From positions 1-64,000 of the forward strand of contig NZ_AUWQ01000014.1 in the NCBI RefSeq assembly GCF_000455205.1: DNA of 64,000 nt, read 5' to 3'. This stretch comes from Mycobacterium sp. UM_CSW. Its GTDB lineage: Bacteria > Actinomycetota > Actinomycetes > Mycobacteriales > Mycobacteriaceae. This document shows, piece by piece, positions 34,899 to 43,632 of this stretch. The stretch's first letter is position 1; each line of letters begins with the position of its first letter. The translations under genes and the position numbers were made by a program. The notes under the pieces were generated by a model. It was given only the letters and a program-made list of their open reading frames with translations, was not told the origin of the DNA and did not search any database.

Positions 34899-35837
34899 TT
34901 ACTGGGTGACGTCGCGGAACGCCTTCACAAGCGGCGACAGGACCTCGGCCGCTCGATCGCCGTCCTCGGGCACCGCGACGGTGAAGCGGACATCGGTGAC
35001 GCCTGCGGCGACCAGTGCCGGCACCGACGCGACCGATGCGGAATAGTCCAGTGTTCCGCCATCCCCCTTCACGGCACGCGCGGCGCCTTGAATTTGGAGA
35101 TCGCTGGGGTCGCCACCGTGGGCGACAACCTTGTCTTTCATCGCCACGATTGCGGTCGGTAGGTCGGCGAACGCCGAGCCCCAAGGAATCCAACCGCTGC
35201 CAAATCGCGCGATTCGCCGCGCGACTGCGTCGTTCACCGTTCCGCTGATCCAGCACGGCACGCCGCCGGGTTGCACCGGCTTCGGCATCTGGTGGATCGC
35301 GTCGAAGGACAGTTCGGCGGACTGATAGGACGCGCGTTGCTCGGTCCACAACGTCTTGCAGACCTCTAGCGTGTGATCCAGCAGTCGCCCCCGATGAGCG
35401 AAAGACAGTCCGGCGGCGACGTATTCCTCTCGTTGCCAACCGACCCCGACCCCGAGATCGACGCGGCCCTCGGAAAGCACATCCAGTGTCGCGAGCTGTT
35501 TGGCCAGGACCGCGGGCCGCCGCAGGGCTGCCAGCAGTATCGACGTCCCGAGCCTGATTCGCTTGGTGGTTGCCGCGATCGCCGTCAGGACCACAAGCGG
35601 TTCCAGCCAGCTTCCGTCGGGCCCGGTGGGCTGGCGACCGCCGGTCGCACCACCCACCGACGGGTCGGCGTAGGCCCCCAAGTTCTCGCCGAACACCACA
35701 TGATCGGCAACCACGACGCGGTCGATGCCGGCATTGTCCATCGCCCGTGCCGATGCCAGCATCGCGCGCCAATCATGTTGAGGGCCATCGGTGAAAGTTC
35801 GGAGATATAGCGAGATTTCAGGGCTGCGGGTCCTCAT
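34899..35837 (-). CDS. LLM-class (F420-type) flavin-dependent oxidoreductase
   Basis: A 312-residue luciferase-like TIM barrel. It has the family pattern MLASARAMDNAGIDRVVVADHVVFGE, LEPLVVLTAIAATTKRIRLGTSILL and GRVDLGVGVGWQREEY. Mycobacterial members mostly use coenzyme F420; FMN cannot be excluded. The ATG overlaps the nitroreductase stop by 4 nt. It may catalyse a hydride transfer or monooxygenation on a CoA-activated ring substrate (inference). Confidence 0.86.
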   Translation of the reverse strand: MRTRSPEISLYLRTFTDGPQHDWRAMLASARAMDNAGIDRVVVADHVVFGENLGAYADPSVGGATGGRQPTGPDGSWLEPLVVLTAIAATTKRIRLGTSILLAALRRPAVLAKQLATLDVLSEGRVDLGVGVGWQREEYVAAGLSFAHRGRLLDHTLEVCKTLWTEQRASYQSAELSFDAIHQMPKPVQPGGVPCWISGTVNDAVARRIARFGSGWIPWGSAFADLPTAIVAMKDKVVAHGGDPSDLQIQGAARAVKGDGGTLDYSASVASVPALVAAGVTDVRFTVAVPEDGDRAAEVLSPLVKAFRDVTQ

Positions 35838-36493
35838 CCTGGTGTCTTTCTCCAAGGCTGATCCCAATGATCGGTCGCCGCCACCTGGTCGAGCGGCTTG
35901 CGCCGCACCGGGTGATGCCGGCCCTTGGGCCAGCCAACCGTAAGCAACGTCGCGATCTTCCAGTCGTCGGGAACCCCGACCATCGACCGCAGCTGGTCCT
36001 CGCAGGACCCGTGCCACAGCGTGATCGCCGCCCCGAGGCCTTGCGCGCGAGCGGCCAGCAGAAAGTTCTGCACGGCGGGAAAGATCGAACCACCTTGCTG
36101 TAGCTCGGTGGTTCCTCGCTGCGGCTGGACACAGAACAGCAACAGCACCGGCGCGGCCCCACCGACGCGCATGTGCTCGGCCATCGTTCGCAGCACCCGC
36201 GATTTGGGATCGTCAGCTTCGTCCTCCGGCATCGAAAACCGATAGAAGTCCGTCATCACGTCCCACGTCCGGTGGGCCGCCGCCGTGATCACGTCGCGCA
36301 CGCTACTTGATCTGAGTACGACGAACTTCCACGGCTGCTGATTACCGCCGGACGGAGCCCAACTCGCCGCGCGCAGACAGGTATCGATCACCTCGTCGGA
36401 GACGGGTTCGTCGCGATACCGCCGGACGGCCGACGCGGTACGCATGACCTCCCAGAAGTCCGCCGACGTCCGCGCGACGTGCTGCGCACTCAT
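35834..36493 (-). CDS. Nitroreductase-family FMN oxidoreductase
   Basis: A 219-residue FMN enzyme of the nitroreductase/BluB fold. The phosphate-binding RTASAVRRYRDEPVSDEVID start and SGGNQQPWKFVVLRSS are typical, as is FLLAARAQGLGAAITLWHG near the C-terminus. It overlaps both neighbours by 4 nt (ATGA). Such proteins reduce nitro groups, quinones or enones; the last would fit a catabolic operon. Confidence 0.86.
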   Translation of the reverse strand: MSAQHVARTSADFWEVMRTASAVRRYRDEPVSDEVIDTCLRAASWAPSGGNQQPWKFVVLRSSSVRDVITAAAHRTWDVMTDFYRFSMPEDEADDPKSRVLRTMAEHMRVGGAAPVLLLFCVQPQRGTTELQQGGSIFPAVQNFLLAARAQGLGAAITLWHGSCEDQLRSMVGVPDDWKIATLLTVGWPKGRHHPVRRKPLDQVAATDHWDQPWRKTPG

Positions 36494-37602
36494 GGGCTCA
36501 CCCTCGCAGGCAGCACACCCCGCCAAGTTCCGCCGCGCATAGGACCGGTGACCAGAGGTAGATCGAGGGCGGAGAGCAAACCGGCTGGGGCGGCCATCAC
36601 GGCGGGGATGGCGTTGAGTTCGCGCATGACAGTCGCGTAGGTCAGGCCGCGCATGTTGTTCCCACGGCCATGCATGTCGATGTCGACGGTGTAGGTGGGC
36701 AGACCCTCGACGACGACTCGGTACCCACCGTGCGGTGACGGGTGCCGCGGCCAATCCGGCGCGGAAGCTTCGCCCATGCGAGTGATGTGTTCCAGCACGA
36801 CACGCTCCTCGCCGCCTACGATGCCGGCAAGCTTGAAATGCATACCGCCCATCGTGCCCGGCTCGATCCAGCCCGACGCCACCTCGTATCGCTCGGTGGC
36901 CAGCCATTTCTCGATGGATGTCTCGACGTGGTCGAGCGGAAGTCCGACGCCGTCGGCGACCAGATGGACGACGGGTGCCCACAATGCGGCCAATCGCTCC
37001 GGGTCGAATAGCGGCGCCGGATGGTCTGGCGCATGTCCAAACCCCATGAAATCGAACATGATGTCGGGTTGGTTGATCGGGCCGTAGTCGAGAATCTCGA
37101 GCATGGTGATGCTGTCGACACGACTGCTGAACCCAGTCATCGTCAGCGCGATCACGTCGTTCGCCCACCCGGGGTCGACACCGCTATTGAAGAAGCTGGC
37201 GCCGCCCTCCTCGCAAGCCGCCTCGAGCAGCTCGACGGTTTCCTTGTCGGCCGCCGGTGGGTAGCACATGGGCACCAGGGAGGTACACACCACATCCTTG
37301 CCCGCGCGGAGGCAGCGCGCTATGTCCTGCGCAGCTTCGCGGTAGCGATAGTCGCCCGAGGCGAAATAGGCCACCACGTCCGCATCCGCCGACAACGCGG
37401 CATCGATATCCCGCGTGGCGAGGATGCCGGTCGCCGGCATTCCGCACAGCTCTCCCGCGTCCCTGCCGTCCTTGGCTTCCGAGTGCACCACCACCCCGGC
37501 CAACTCCAGGCCCGGGTGTGCGATGAGCGCGCGCAACGCCCCGACACCGACCTGACCTGGACCCCAAAGAATTACCTGCGGCTTTCGCTGACCGACCGCC
37601 AT
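36490..37602 (-). CDS. DapB-like NAD(P)-dependent dehydrogenase
   Basis: A 370-residue Rossmann protein starting QVILWGPGQVGVGALRALIAHPGLELAGVVVHS, as in dihydrodipicolinate reductase-related and 2,4-diaminopentanoate dehydrogenase-like families. It is longer than true DapB and lacks its lysine-pathway context. ATG at 37602 follows GGAAGGGG; the longer frame has no support. It is the first gene of the four-gene leftward unit and shares an intergenic operator region with the crotonase gene at 37704. Confidence 0.8.
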   Translation of the reverse strand: MAVGQRKPQVILWGPGQVGVGALRALIAHPGLELAGVVVHSEAKDGRDAGELCGMPATGILATRDIDAALSADADVVAYFASGDYRYREAAQDIARCLRAGKDVVCTSLVPMCYPPAADKETVELLEAACEEGGASFFNSGVDPGWANDVIALTMTGFSSRVDSITMLEILDYGPINQPDIMFDFMGFGHAPDHPAPLFDPERLAALWAPVVHLVADGVGLPLDHVETSIEKWLATERYEVASGWIEPGTMGGMHFKLAGIVGGEERVVLEHITRMGEASAPDWPRHPSPHGGYRVVVEGLPTYTVDIDMHGRGNNMRGLTYATVMRELNAIPAVMAAPAGLLSALDLPLVTGPMRGGTWRGVLPARVSP

Positions 37603-37635
37603 GCGCACCCCTTCCGGCCGTGATCCGCCACAGCG

Positions 37636-37653
37636 TGAGAACATATCTTCTCA
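37636..37653. promoter_or_regulatory. Inverted-repeat operator TGAGAA-N6-TTCTCA
   Basis: A perfect 6-bp inverted repeat with a 6-nt spacer in the divergent promoter between the DapB-like and crotonase genes. Its right arm continues as TTCTCATATA, matching a motif seen in other island promoters. A TetR-type repressor is the likely binder. Confidence 0.5.
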
Positions 37654-37703
37654 TATAGAGATAACACCATTACCGGACACGGGCGAGAAAGCAGGAGGCA
37701 CTG

Positions 37704-38612
37704 GTGAGCGATTACAAATTCTTGAAGTGGGAGACCTTCGACGACGGCATGATCATTCGGATCTCGCTGAACCGGCCGGACCAGCGCAACGCCCAAAACC
37801 GCGGCATGCTCGTCGAACTCGATGAAGCGTTTGCCCGCGCCGAGGCCGATGACACCGTCCGCGTCGTCATCCTCGCCGGCGAGGGCCCGATGTTCTCGTC
37901 CGGCCACGATATCGGTTCCAAACAGGCGCGCGCCGAGTTCAGCCCGGGCCCGGAACAGCACCGCACCGTGACGATCAACGGCGGTACGCGCGACGGCGCG
38001 GAGAGAACGATGCTGCAGGAATGGCATTACTTTTTCCAGAACAACCTGCGGTGGCGCAACCTGCGCAAGATCACCGTCGCACAGGTACACGACGACGTGT
38101 TCTCGGCAGGACTCATGCTGATCTGGGCGTGTGATCTCATCGTCGGAAGCGAAGAGGTGCGCTTCGCCGACGTCGTCGGTACGCGGTTGGGGATGTGCGG
38201 AATGGAGTACTTCGGCCATCCTTGGGAATTCGGGCCGCGCCGCACGAAGGAGCTTATGTTGACCGGCGACGCGATCGGGATCGAAGAGGCTTACCGGCTC
38301 GGCATGGTGAGCAAGATCTTCAAGCGCGACGAACTGGCCGAGCGCACCCTCGAGCTGGCGCGGCGAATTGCCAAAGTGCCGACCATGGCGGCCCTGCTGA
38401 TCAAGGAATCCGTGAACCAGTCCGTCGACAACATGGGCTTTTACAACGCGCTGCAATCGTGTTTCGCGTTGCACCAACTCAATCACTCCCATTGGGCCCA
38501 GATCCGCGAAGACAAACTTCCCACCGCCGGCGAGGAGCAGGGCGTCCCCAACTGGCGCACCGCTCCCCCGGTTGTCTTGGCGGTCAAAGACCAGGTCCGG
38601 TCCGAAGCGTGA
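37704..38612 (+). CDS. Crotonase-fold protein (enoyl-CoA hydratase/isomerase family)
   Basis: A 302-residue crotonase homologue with an unusually long C-terminus. The CoA-binding and oxyanion-hole regions (SSGHDIGS; DDVFSAGLMLIWACDL) are present. The two glutamates of classical enoyl-CoA hydratase are replaced (Met in SAGLML; Val in RFADVV). Hydration is therefore unlikely; isomerisation, hydrolysis or C-C cleavage are alternatives. A strong AGGAGG ribosome site precedes the GTG. It is coupled by GTGA overlap to the thioesterase gene. Confidence 0.85.
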   Translation: MSDYKFLKWETFDDGMIIRISLNRPDQRNAQNRGMLVELDEAFARAEADDTVRVVILAGEGPMFSSGHDIGSKQARAEFSPGPEQHRTVTINGGTRDGAERTMLQEWHYFFQNNLRWRNLRKITVAQVHDDVFSAGLMLIWACDLIVGSEEVRFADVVGTRLGMCGMEYFGHPWEFGPRRTKELMLTGDAIGIEEAYRLGMVSKIFKRDELAERTLELARRIAKVPTMAALLIKESVNQSVDNMGFYNALQSCFALHQLNHSHWAQIREDKLPTAGEEQGVPNWRTAPPVVLAVKDQVRSEA

Positions 38613-39061
38613 CCACTGTCGCGTCGTCTGGGCAATCGGCGCCACAACCCATGCAGGTGACGATCCCCGGTCACCTCTTCGGTCAGCTGCCCTTCTACGA
38701 CGTCGTCGACAACGACGAGTCGGTCGTCGTTGACCTGCATAACCGACCGGACCTGGTGAACTACCGGGGCGCCCTACAGGGTGGTTTGGTCGCCACGCTG
38801 ATCGATGTGGCCGGCGGCCGACTTGCGGTCAAGTACGCCGGTGAGGGCAGCGGCGCGGGCACCGCGGACATGTCCGTCCATTTTTTGGCGCCAATCGTGC
38901 AGGGTCCCGCGCGCGCGAGCGCATCGCTGGTCCGCGCGGGAAAGCGCATGATCGTGGTTGCCGTCGACGTTTTCGATGTGGGACGAGACCGGCTCGCGGC
39001 ACGGGCGACGCTGAGCTTCGCGATCCTCGAGCGCCGAGATCACCCGGCGGCTGGACCGTAG
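38609..39061 (+). CDS. PaaI/4HBT-type acyl-CoA thioesterase
   Basis: A 150-residue hotdog-fold protein. LVNYRGALQGGLVATLIDVAGGRLA is the helix-strand signature of the PaaI family, with the Asp in LIDV as candidate catalytic residue and GTADMSVHFLAPIVQGPARASA as the following strands. It probably releases CoA from stalled or end-product acyl-CoAs of this pathway. GTG 38609 overlaps the previous stop codon. Its 3' end overlaps that of the opposing dehydrogenase gene by 22 nt. Confidence 0.85.
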   Translation: MTTVASSGQSAPQPMQVTIPGHLFGQLPFYDVVDNDESVVVDLHNRPDLVNYRGALQGGLVATLIDVAGGRLAVKYAGEGSGAGTADMSVHFLAPIVQGPARASASLVRAGKRMIVVAVDVFDVGRDRLAARATLSFAILERRDHPAAGP

Positions 39062-40074
39062 CGCGCATCGGCGACGCGGTCCAAAGCGCCGACGGGATCA
39101 CCGAAGACCATGGCCCAGCCCCGGACCCGGCGGTAATACAACTGAATGTCACCCTCCATGCCGAATCCGTATCCGCCGTGGATGTGCAGGCTGCGCCGCG
39201 TCGCGTCCCGCGCCGTTTCGTAGGCGAACCCAAAGGCCATGGCGGCCAGTTCGCGAACGCGATGGGGCTCGTCGGCGAATGCGCACGCCGCCTTCAGCCC
39301 GAGCAGGCGAGCCCCGTCGGCCGCGGTGGCGCTGTCGGCCAGTGGGTGCGACACCGCCTGAAAGGAGCCGATCGCGGTTCCGAACGCGTGCCGTTGTTTG
39401 GCATAGTCAACGCCGATCTCGACGGCTCTCTTGGCCGCACCCGCCAACGCGACAGCGGTCAGGGCGAGCCACAAGTCAAGCGCGCCGGAGAACATCTCGA
39501 GCGCCCGCACTCCGTCGGCGAGCACAACGGCGTCGTTGCCGATTGTGATGTCCGCCAAGGGCATTGACGCGAGGTTTGCCACCACTGTGCGGTTCTTGCC
39601 GATCGGCACCGCGAGCAACTGCCCCTCCGCCAGGACGATGACGTCCTCTGCCACCGCCGCGGCGGGCGCCAGCCCCACTCTCCGGCCATGTCCCGCGCGG
39701 GGCGCGAATGCGATCAGCCGTTCGCCCGCGAGGACGGTGCTCAACAACCCCGCTCCAGCCTCGCCCGACTCGGCCAGCAACCGCGCGGCGACCTGCGCTT
39801 CGATGACGGGTGCGGAGGCGATCGCGCGGCCGAACTTTTCTGCGATCAGCGCCAGTTCCAGTTCCGAGGCGCCCCAACCTCCGGCCGCCTCGTCGACTGC
39901 CATCTGCATCGCACCGATATCCAGCAGCGCCTTCCAGAGCTTGGGGTCGAACCCCACCGGCTCGGCTGCCCGGACGCGCTCCGAGGTTGACTCTCGCGCA
40001 AAGAGCGCGCCGAACGAGTCCACCAACTGCCGCTGCTCGCCGGTCAAGCTCAGGTCCACGATCGCCAGTCCCAT
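39040..40074 (-). CDS. Acyl-CoA dehydrogenase, short subunit type
   Basis: A 344-residue FadE-family protein. Recognisable parts are the N-terminal helical domain (EQRQLVDSFGALFARES), a shortened middle beta domain and the C-terminal helices with YAKQRHAFGTAIGSFQAVSH and HIHGGYGFGMEGDIQLYYRR. The small size and Ala-rich middle resemble the partner chain of the heteromeric steroid dehydrogenases (ChsE1-ChsE2 type). The divergent 386-aa FadE is the natural partner. The start could be the GTG one codon earlier. Confidence 0.85.
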   Translation of the reverse strand: MGLAIVDLSLTGEQRQLVDSFGALFARESTSERVRAAEPVGFDPKLWKALLDIGAMQMAVDEAAGGWGASELELALIAEKFGRAIASAPVIEAQVAARLLAESGEAGAGLLSTVLAGERLIAFAPRAGHGRRVGLAPAAAVAEDVIVLAEGQLLAVPIGKNRTVVANLASMPLADITIGNDAVVLADGVRALEMFSGALDLWLALTAVALAGAAKRAVEIGVDYAKQRHAFGTAIGSFQAVSHPLADSATAADGARLLGLKAACAFADEPHRVRELAAMAFGFAYETARDATRRSLHIHGGYGFGMEGDIQLYYRRVRGWAMVFGDPVGALDRVADARYGPAAG

Positions 40075-40092
40075 CACGTGCGGATATGGTTG

Positions 40093-40114
40093 CTCTCGAA
40101 ATTGAGAGTATCAT
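40093..40114. promoter_or_regulatory. Divergent promoter with CTCTC-N6-GAGAG operator
   Basis: An inverted repeat CTCTC/GAGAG at 40093-40108 abuts TATCAT (40109-40114), a good -10 box for the rightward dehydrogenase. A repressor bound here would block both fadE-like genes. Confidence 0.5.
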
Positions 40115-40163
40115 TACCGATCGGCCCGGCCGGGCGTGTGCGACGACAGATTGGCATGCATAG

Positions 40164-41324
40164 ATGCACTTTCACCTCGATGCAGATACGGCGGCCTACC
40201 GCGACGAGGTCCGCGCCCACCTCCAAGACGTGCTGACTTCCGAATTCGAGGAACGCATCTACCGCAGCGGGGTCTCACACGACGAAGAGTTCGCCAAAGG
40301 CCTAGTCGACAAAGGCTATTTCGCGCCCGGCTGGCCCGTCGAGCTCGGCGGGCAGAACCGCAACGCATGGGACGATCAGGTCGTCAAAGAGGAGCTGATG
40401 CGCTTCGACGCGCCGGTGTACCTCTCCGAGACGACCAGAATGGTCGCGTCGATCATCCGAGAGATCGGCACCCCAGCGATGAAGGACCGTATCCTTCCCG
40501 GTGCGATCAACGGCGACATCACCATTGCCTTCGGCTTCACCGAACCGGAATGCGGGTCCGACGTCGCCGCGGCCGCCACCAAAGCCGTTCGCGACGGCGA
40601 CTACTGGGTGATCAACGGCTCCAAAATGTTCACCACCAACGGTCACATCGCCGACTTCGTGTTCTTGCTGGCGCGCACCAGCCCCGAAAAACCGAAACAC
40701 AAGGGGCTGACGATGTTCCTGGTCCCGTGCGATTCCAACGGCTTTGAGGCACAAGCCGTGTGGACCCTTTCTGGCGAGCGCACCAACATCACCTTCTACA
40801 GCGACGTCCGCGTCGGCGATGAGTGGCGAATCGGTGAAGTCGACGGCGGCTGGGAGGTGCTTGGGCTGTCCCTGCGCGATGAACACGCCTCGGGCTGGGG
40901 TCCGCACTTGATCAGGCTGTTACACCATGCCGAACATTGGGCCACCACCACCGTTTCCGACGATGGCTCGCCGCCCATCGCCAATGTCGACGTCCGGCGC
41001 CGGCTCGCCCGGGTCGCGACGGAGGCCGAGGTATCGATGCTGTTGCAGCGGCGGTGCGTGTGGATGCTCGAACAGGGCGACATGCCCGTGGCCGAGGGCT
41101 CCATGTCCAAGGTGTTCAGCACCGAGGCGCTCGAACGCGCCAGCCAGGACGTCGTAGAGCTCGTCGGCGCGGACGGCTTGCGCAGCTATCTCGAGCCGAC
41201 CGCACCAGAACGCGGGCGGTTCGAGCACTCACTGCGGTTCTCGTTGGGCACCACGATCTATGCGGGGACGAGCGAAGTCCACCGCACCATCATCGCCCAG
41301 CGTGGGCTCGGCCTACCCCGTTAG
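40164..41324 (+). CDS. Acyl-CoA dehydrogenase
   Basis: A 386-residue FadE-family flavoprotein. FAD/substrate motifs are FGFTEPECGSDVAAAATKAVRDGDYWVINGSKMFTT-like in the middle domain (seen as FTEPECGSD and INGSKMFTTNG) and YAGTSEVHRTIIAQRGLGLPR-type at the C-terminus. It contains the full-length domains its divergent neighbour lacks, so the two may form an alpha2beta2 enzyme. It likely introduces a double bond into a CoA ester with a bulky ring. The 3' end overlaps the TetR gene by 12 nt. Confidence 0.88.
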   Translation: MHFHLDADTAAYRDEVRAHLQDVLTSEFEERIYRSGVSHDEEFAKGLVDKGYFAPGWPVELGGQNRNAWDDQVVKEELMRFDAPVYLSETTRMVASIIREIGTPAMKDRILPGAINGDITIAFGFTEPECGSDVAAAATKAVRDGDYWVINGSKMFTTNGHIADFVFLLARTSPEKPKHKGLTMFLVPCDSNGFEAQAVWTLSGERTNITFYSDVRVGDEWRIGEVDGGWEVLGLSLRDEHASGWGPHLIRLLHHAEHWATTTVSDDGSPPIANVDVRRRLARVATEAEVSMLLQRRCVWMLEQGDMPVAEGSMSKVFSTEALERASQDVVELVGADGLRSYLEPTAPERGRFEHSLRFSLGTTIYAGTSEVHRTIIAQRGLGLPR

Positions 41325-42101
41325 CTTCTTGGTCCTGCGCCCCGACACGCCGCGGGGCGCTGCCTTGCGCGCCGGCTTGACCTCGACGTCGGTGACCGGC
41401 GGTGTGACGGCCTGCTTGCACCACGCCCACAATTGGTCCTCGGTGAGCCTTGGGCTCTTGCCACCCAGATGAAAAACCCCGATCTGGGCAAGTGCCGTGA
41501 GCGTGGTGTTGAGCAACGTGGTCAGCTGTGCGGGCGTCAGATCCGTGCGCACCAGTCCCGCCCGGGCACATGACGTGAGGATCTTAGTCAGCAGCTTCAG
41601 GTGAGGCTCCCACACCTTGGCGAAGTCGTCCGGCCGCTCGATCTCCAGGCTGAGGTTGTAAATCGTCACGACCCGGCCACCGATGGCCTCCGACGACTCC
41701 GCGCGGGACAACACGCCGCGACAGAAGGCCTCGAGCTGCTCCATCGGACCGTCGGCCGCGGCGACCTCTTGTCGGATGTCCTCGGTGAACTGACTCGTGA
41801 CGTTCTCATAAAGCGCCAACATGAGTTCTTCTTTGCCCGCGAAATGTTGGTAAAACGCCCGCAGGCTCAGATTCGATCTGTCGATGAGCGTCTGGATCGT
41901 GAAGTCAGCCTTCCCTGACTCCTCGACCAGCTCCAGTGCGGTGGCAAGAAACCGCGAACTGCGGGCGAGAGCACGCGCTCTCGCGGTGCTCAGGCGCCGC
42001 TCGATCGTGCGCTGCTGCCACGTGCTGGGCGCCTCGAGATCGTTTTCAACAAGTTCCAAGCCGGTTTCGCTATCACGACCGGCGGTCTTCTTCGCAGCCA
42101 T
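41313..42101 (-). CDS. TetR-family transcriptional regulator
   Basis: A 262-residue repressor-type protein. After a 45-residue basic leader comes the helix-turn-helix (FLATALELVEESGKADFTIQTLIDRSNLSLRAFYQHFAGKEELM read as usual for TetR: TIQTLIDRSNLSLRAFYQHF). The ligand domain follows, then a Lys/Arg-rich tail of about 20 residues. It is the only transcription factor recognised in the island, so it is the prime candidate for binding the shared operator motif. TATTCT lies 10 nt before the ATG. Confidence 0.9.
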   Translation of the reverse strand: MAAKKTAGRDSETGLELVENDLEAPSTWQQRTIERRLSTARARALARSSRFLATALELVEESGKADFTIQTLIDRSNLSLRAFYQHFAGKEELMLALYENVTSQFTEDIRQEVAAADGPMEQLEAFCRGVLSRAESSEAIGGRVVTIYNLSLEIERPDDFAKVWEPHLKLLTKILTSCARAGLVRTDLTPAQLTTLLNTTLTALAQIGVFHLGGKSPRLTEDQLWAWCKQAVTPPVTDVEVKPARKAAPRGVSGRRTKKLTG

Positions 42102-42426
42102 AGTGCCATTCAGAATACGCCCTCGAAGCTTTAAGCGCGGGATCTACCTACACGTGTATGTCGATTGCCAGCTGCCGTAAGTCCCAATTTCCACCGGATA
42201 AGCACGTCAACCGACCCACTCGGCACCGCGGTGACCGTCCTGCGGAAACCTCGGCCCACACCGCACGGCCAACGGCGCGTTTGGATTTCGATGCCAACGC
42301 ATGCCGAGCCGTTGGGCACGAGTTCGCCTGAGCGAGCTGATGGGGTACCGTGTAAACGGTGATTCTCTTTTCCGACTCAGTGTGCCGCCATCTGAAGCCG
42401 CAGGCGGCCGCCGAAGGGGTGCAGCG
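42102..42426 (+). other. Intergenic region between tetR-type gene and amidohydrolase
   Basis: A 325-nt non-coding stretch. It holds TATTCT (42112-42117, minus strand, -10 for the regulator) and the palindrome TACACGTGTA at 42149-42158. Near 42356-42372, GTAAACGGTGATTCTCTTTT resembles other island promoters. The ribosome site GAAGGGG lies at about 42413. An alternative ATG at 42340 would add 29 residues to the next gene. Confidence 0.5.
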
Positions 42427-43614
42427 TTGAGCGCAGACATTCTGATCGTCTCCCCGGATGACCACCTGGTGGAGCCCGCCGATCTGTGGACGAGCCGCCT
42501 GCCCCAGCGCTATCAGGGCATCGGGCCGCGAATCGTTCGCACCCGCGGACGCATGGATCCCAGCGTCACGTCCGATGTCGCGTTCGTCGAGGACGACGAG
42601 GGCCGAGAAGCCGACATTTGGCGCTATGAGGATGCGGTCATCCCAATCCCGCTCATCAGCGCGGCCGCCGGTTACGACCTCGACGAACTCACCACCGACC
42701 CGATCACCTACGACGAGATGCGCCCCGGCTGCTTTCGTCCCGCGGACCGGCTCGCCGACATGGATATCGCCGGCATCGAGGCCTCTGCGTGCTTCCCCAA
42801 CACCCTCGTCCGATTCTGTGGCCAACGTTTCCTGTACGGCAAGGACAAGGAGCTCGCCAAACTCTGCGTCGAGGCCTACAACGACTTCCAGATCGACGAA
42901 TGGGGCGCCAGCTCAAACGGTCGGCTGATCCCGCTCGGCATCATCCCGCTCTGGGACGTCGAACTCGCCGCCAAGGAGGTCGAACGGGTCGCCGCCAAAG
43001 GGATGCGTGCCGTGTGCTTCTCGGAGCTGCCCACCCGTCTCGACCTACCGTCCATCCACAGCGGCTACTGGGATCCGTTCTTCGCCGCCTGCGAGCGAAA
43101 CCACGTCGGCATCATGCTGCACATCGGGTCGAGTTCCTCGCTCACCAAGTCCTCCCCCGACTCTCCGCATGTGGTCACCAGCGCGTTGATGGCCGTCAAC
43201 TGCACGATCGCCTTGGTCGACTGGCTGTTCTCCGCCAAGCTCGTCCAATTTCCCGACCTCAAGCTCGCATTCGCCGAGGCGCAGGCCGGTTGGATCCCCT
43301 ACTACCTGCAGCGCGTCGACGAGGTCTGGGAGGACCGTCGGGCCTGGGGTGGCATCCATCCCCTGCTGACCGAACCGCCGAGCAGCCAGGTGCCCGGGCG
43401 TGTTTACTTCTCCACCTTCGGCGACCCGGTCGCCTTCCGCATCCTCGATCTCGTCGGGCCCGACCAGCTCATGTTCGAGACCGACTACCCTCACAACGAC
43501 ACCAATTGGCCCAGGAGCCTCGAAGTGGCCAATAAGGCGACGGAAGGCTTGGACGAGGAGACCAAACGTAAGGTGTTGTCCACCAATGCGAAACGGTTCT
43601 TCGGCCTCACGTAG
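42427..43614 (+). CDS. Amidohydrolase family 2 protein (metal-dependent, decarboxylase-like)
   Basis: A 395-residue TIM-barrel metallohydrolase of the ACMSD/amidohydrolase-2 type. The first metal motif appears as SPDDHLVEP; later come LHIGSSSS and FETDYPHNDTNWP, with the conserved Asp/His near the C-terminus. These enzymes decarboxylate or hydrolyse ring-derived acids. I chose TTG 42427 because GAAGGGG lies about 8 nt upstream and homology begins there; upstream ATGs are possible. It probably shares its pathway with the homologue at 63,027. Confidence 0.83.
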   Translation: MSADILIVSPDDHLVEPADLWTSRLPQRYQGIGPRIVRTRGRMDPSVTSDVAFVEDDEGREADIWRYEDAVIPIPLISAAAGYDLDELTTDPITYDEMRPGCFRPADRLADMDIAGIEASACFPNTLVRFCGQRFLYGKDKELAKLCVEAYNDFQIDEWGASSNGRLIPLGIIPLWDVELAAKEVERVAAKGMRAVCFSELPTRLDLPSIHSGYWDPFFAACERNHVGIMLHIGSSSSLTKSSPDSPHVVTSALMAVNCTIALVDWLFSAKLVQFPDLKLAFAEAQAGWIPYYLQRVDEVWEDRRAWGGIHPLLTEPPSSQVPGRVYFSTFGDPVAFRILDLVGPDQLMFETDYPHNDTNWPRSLEVANKATEGLDEETKRKVLSTNAKRFFGLT

Positions 43615-43632
43615 CGTCGGCCTCGTGTAGCG

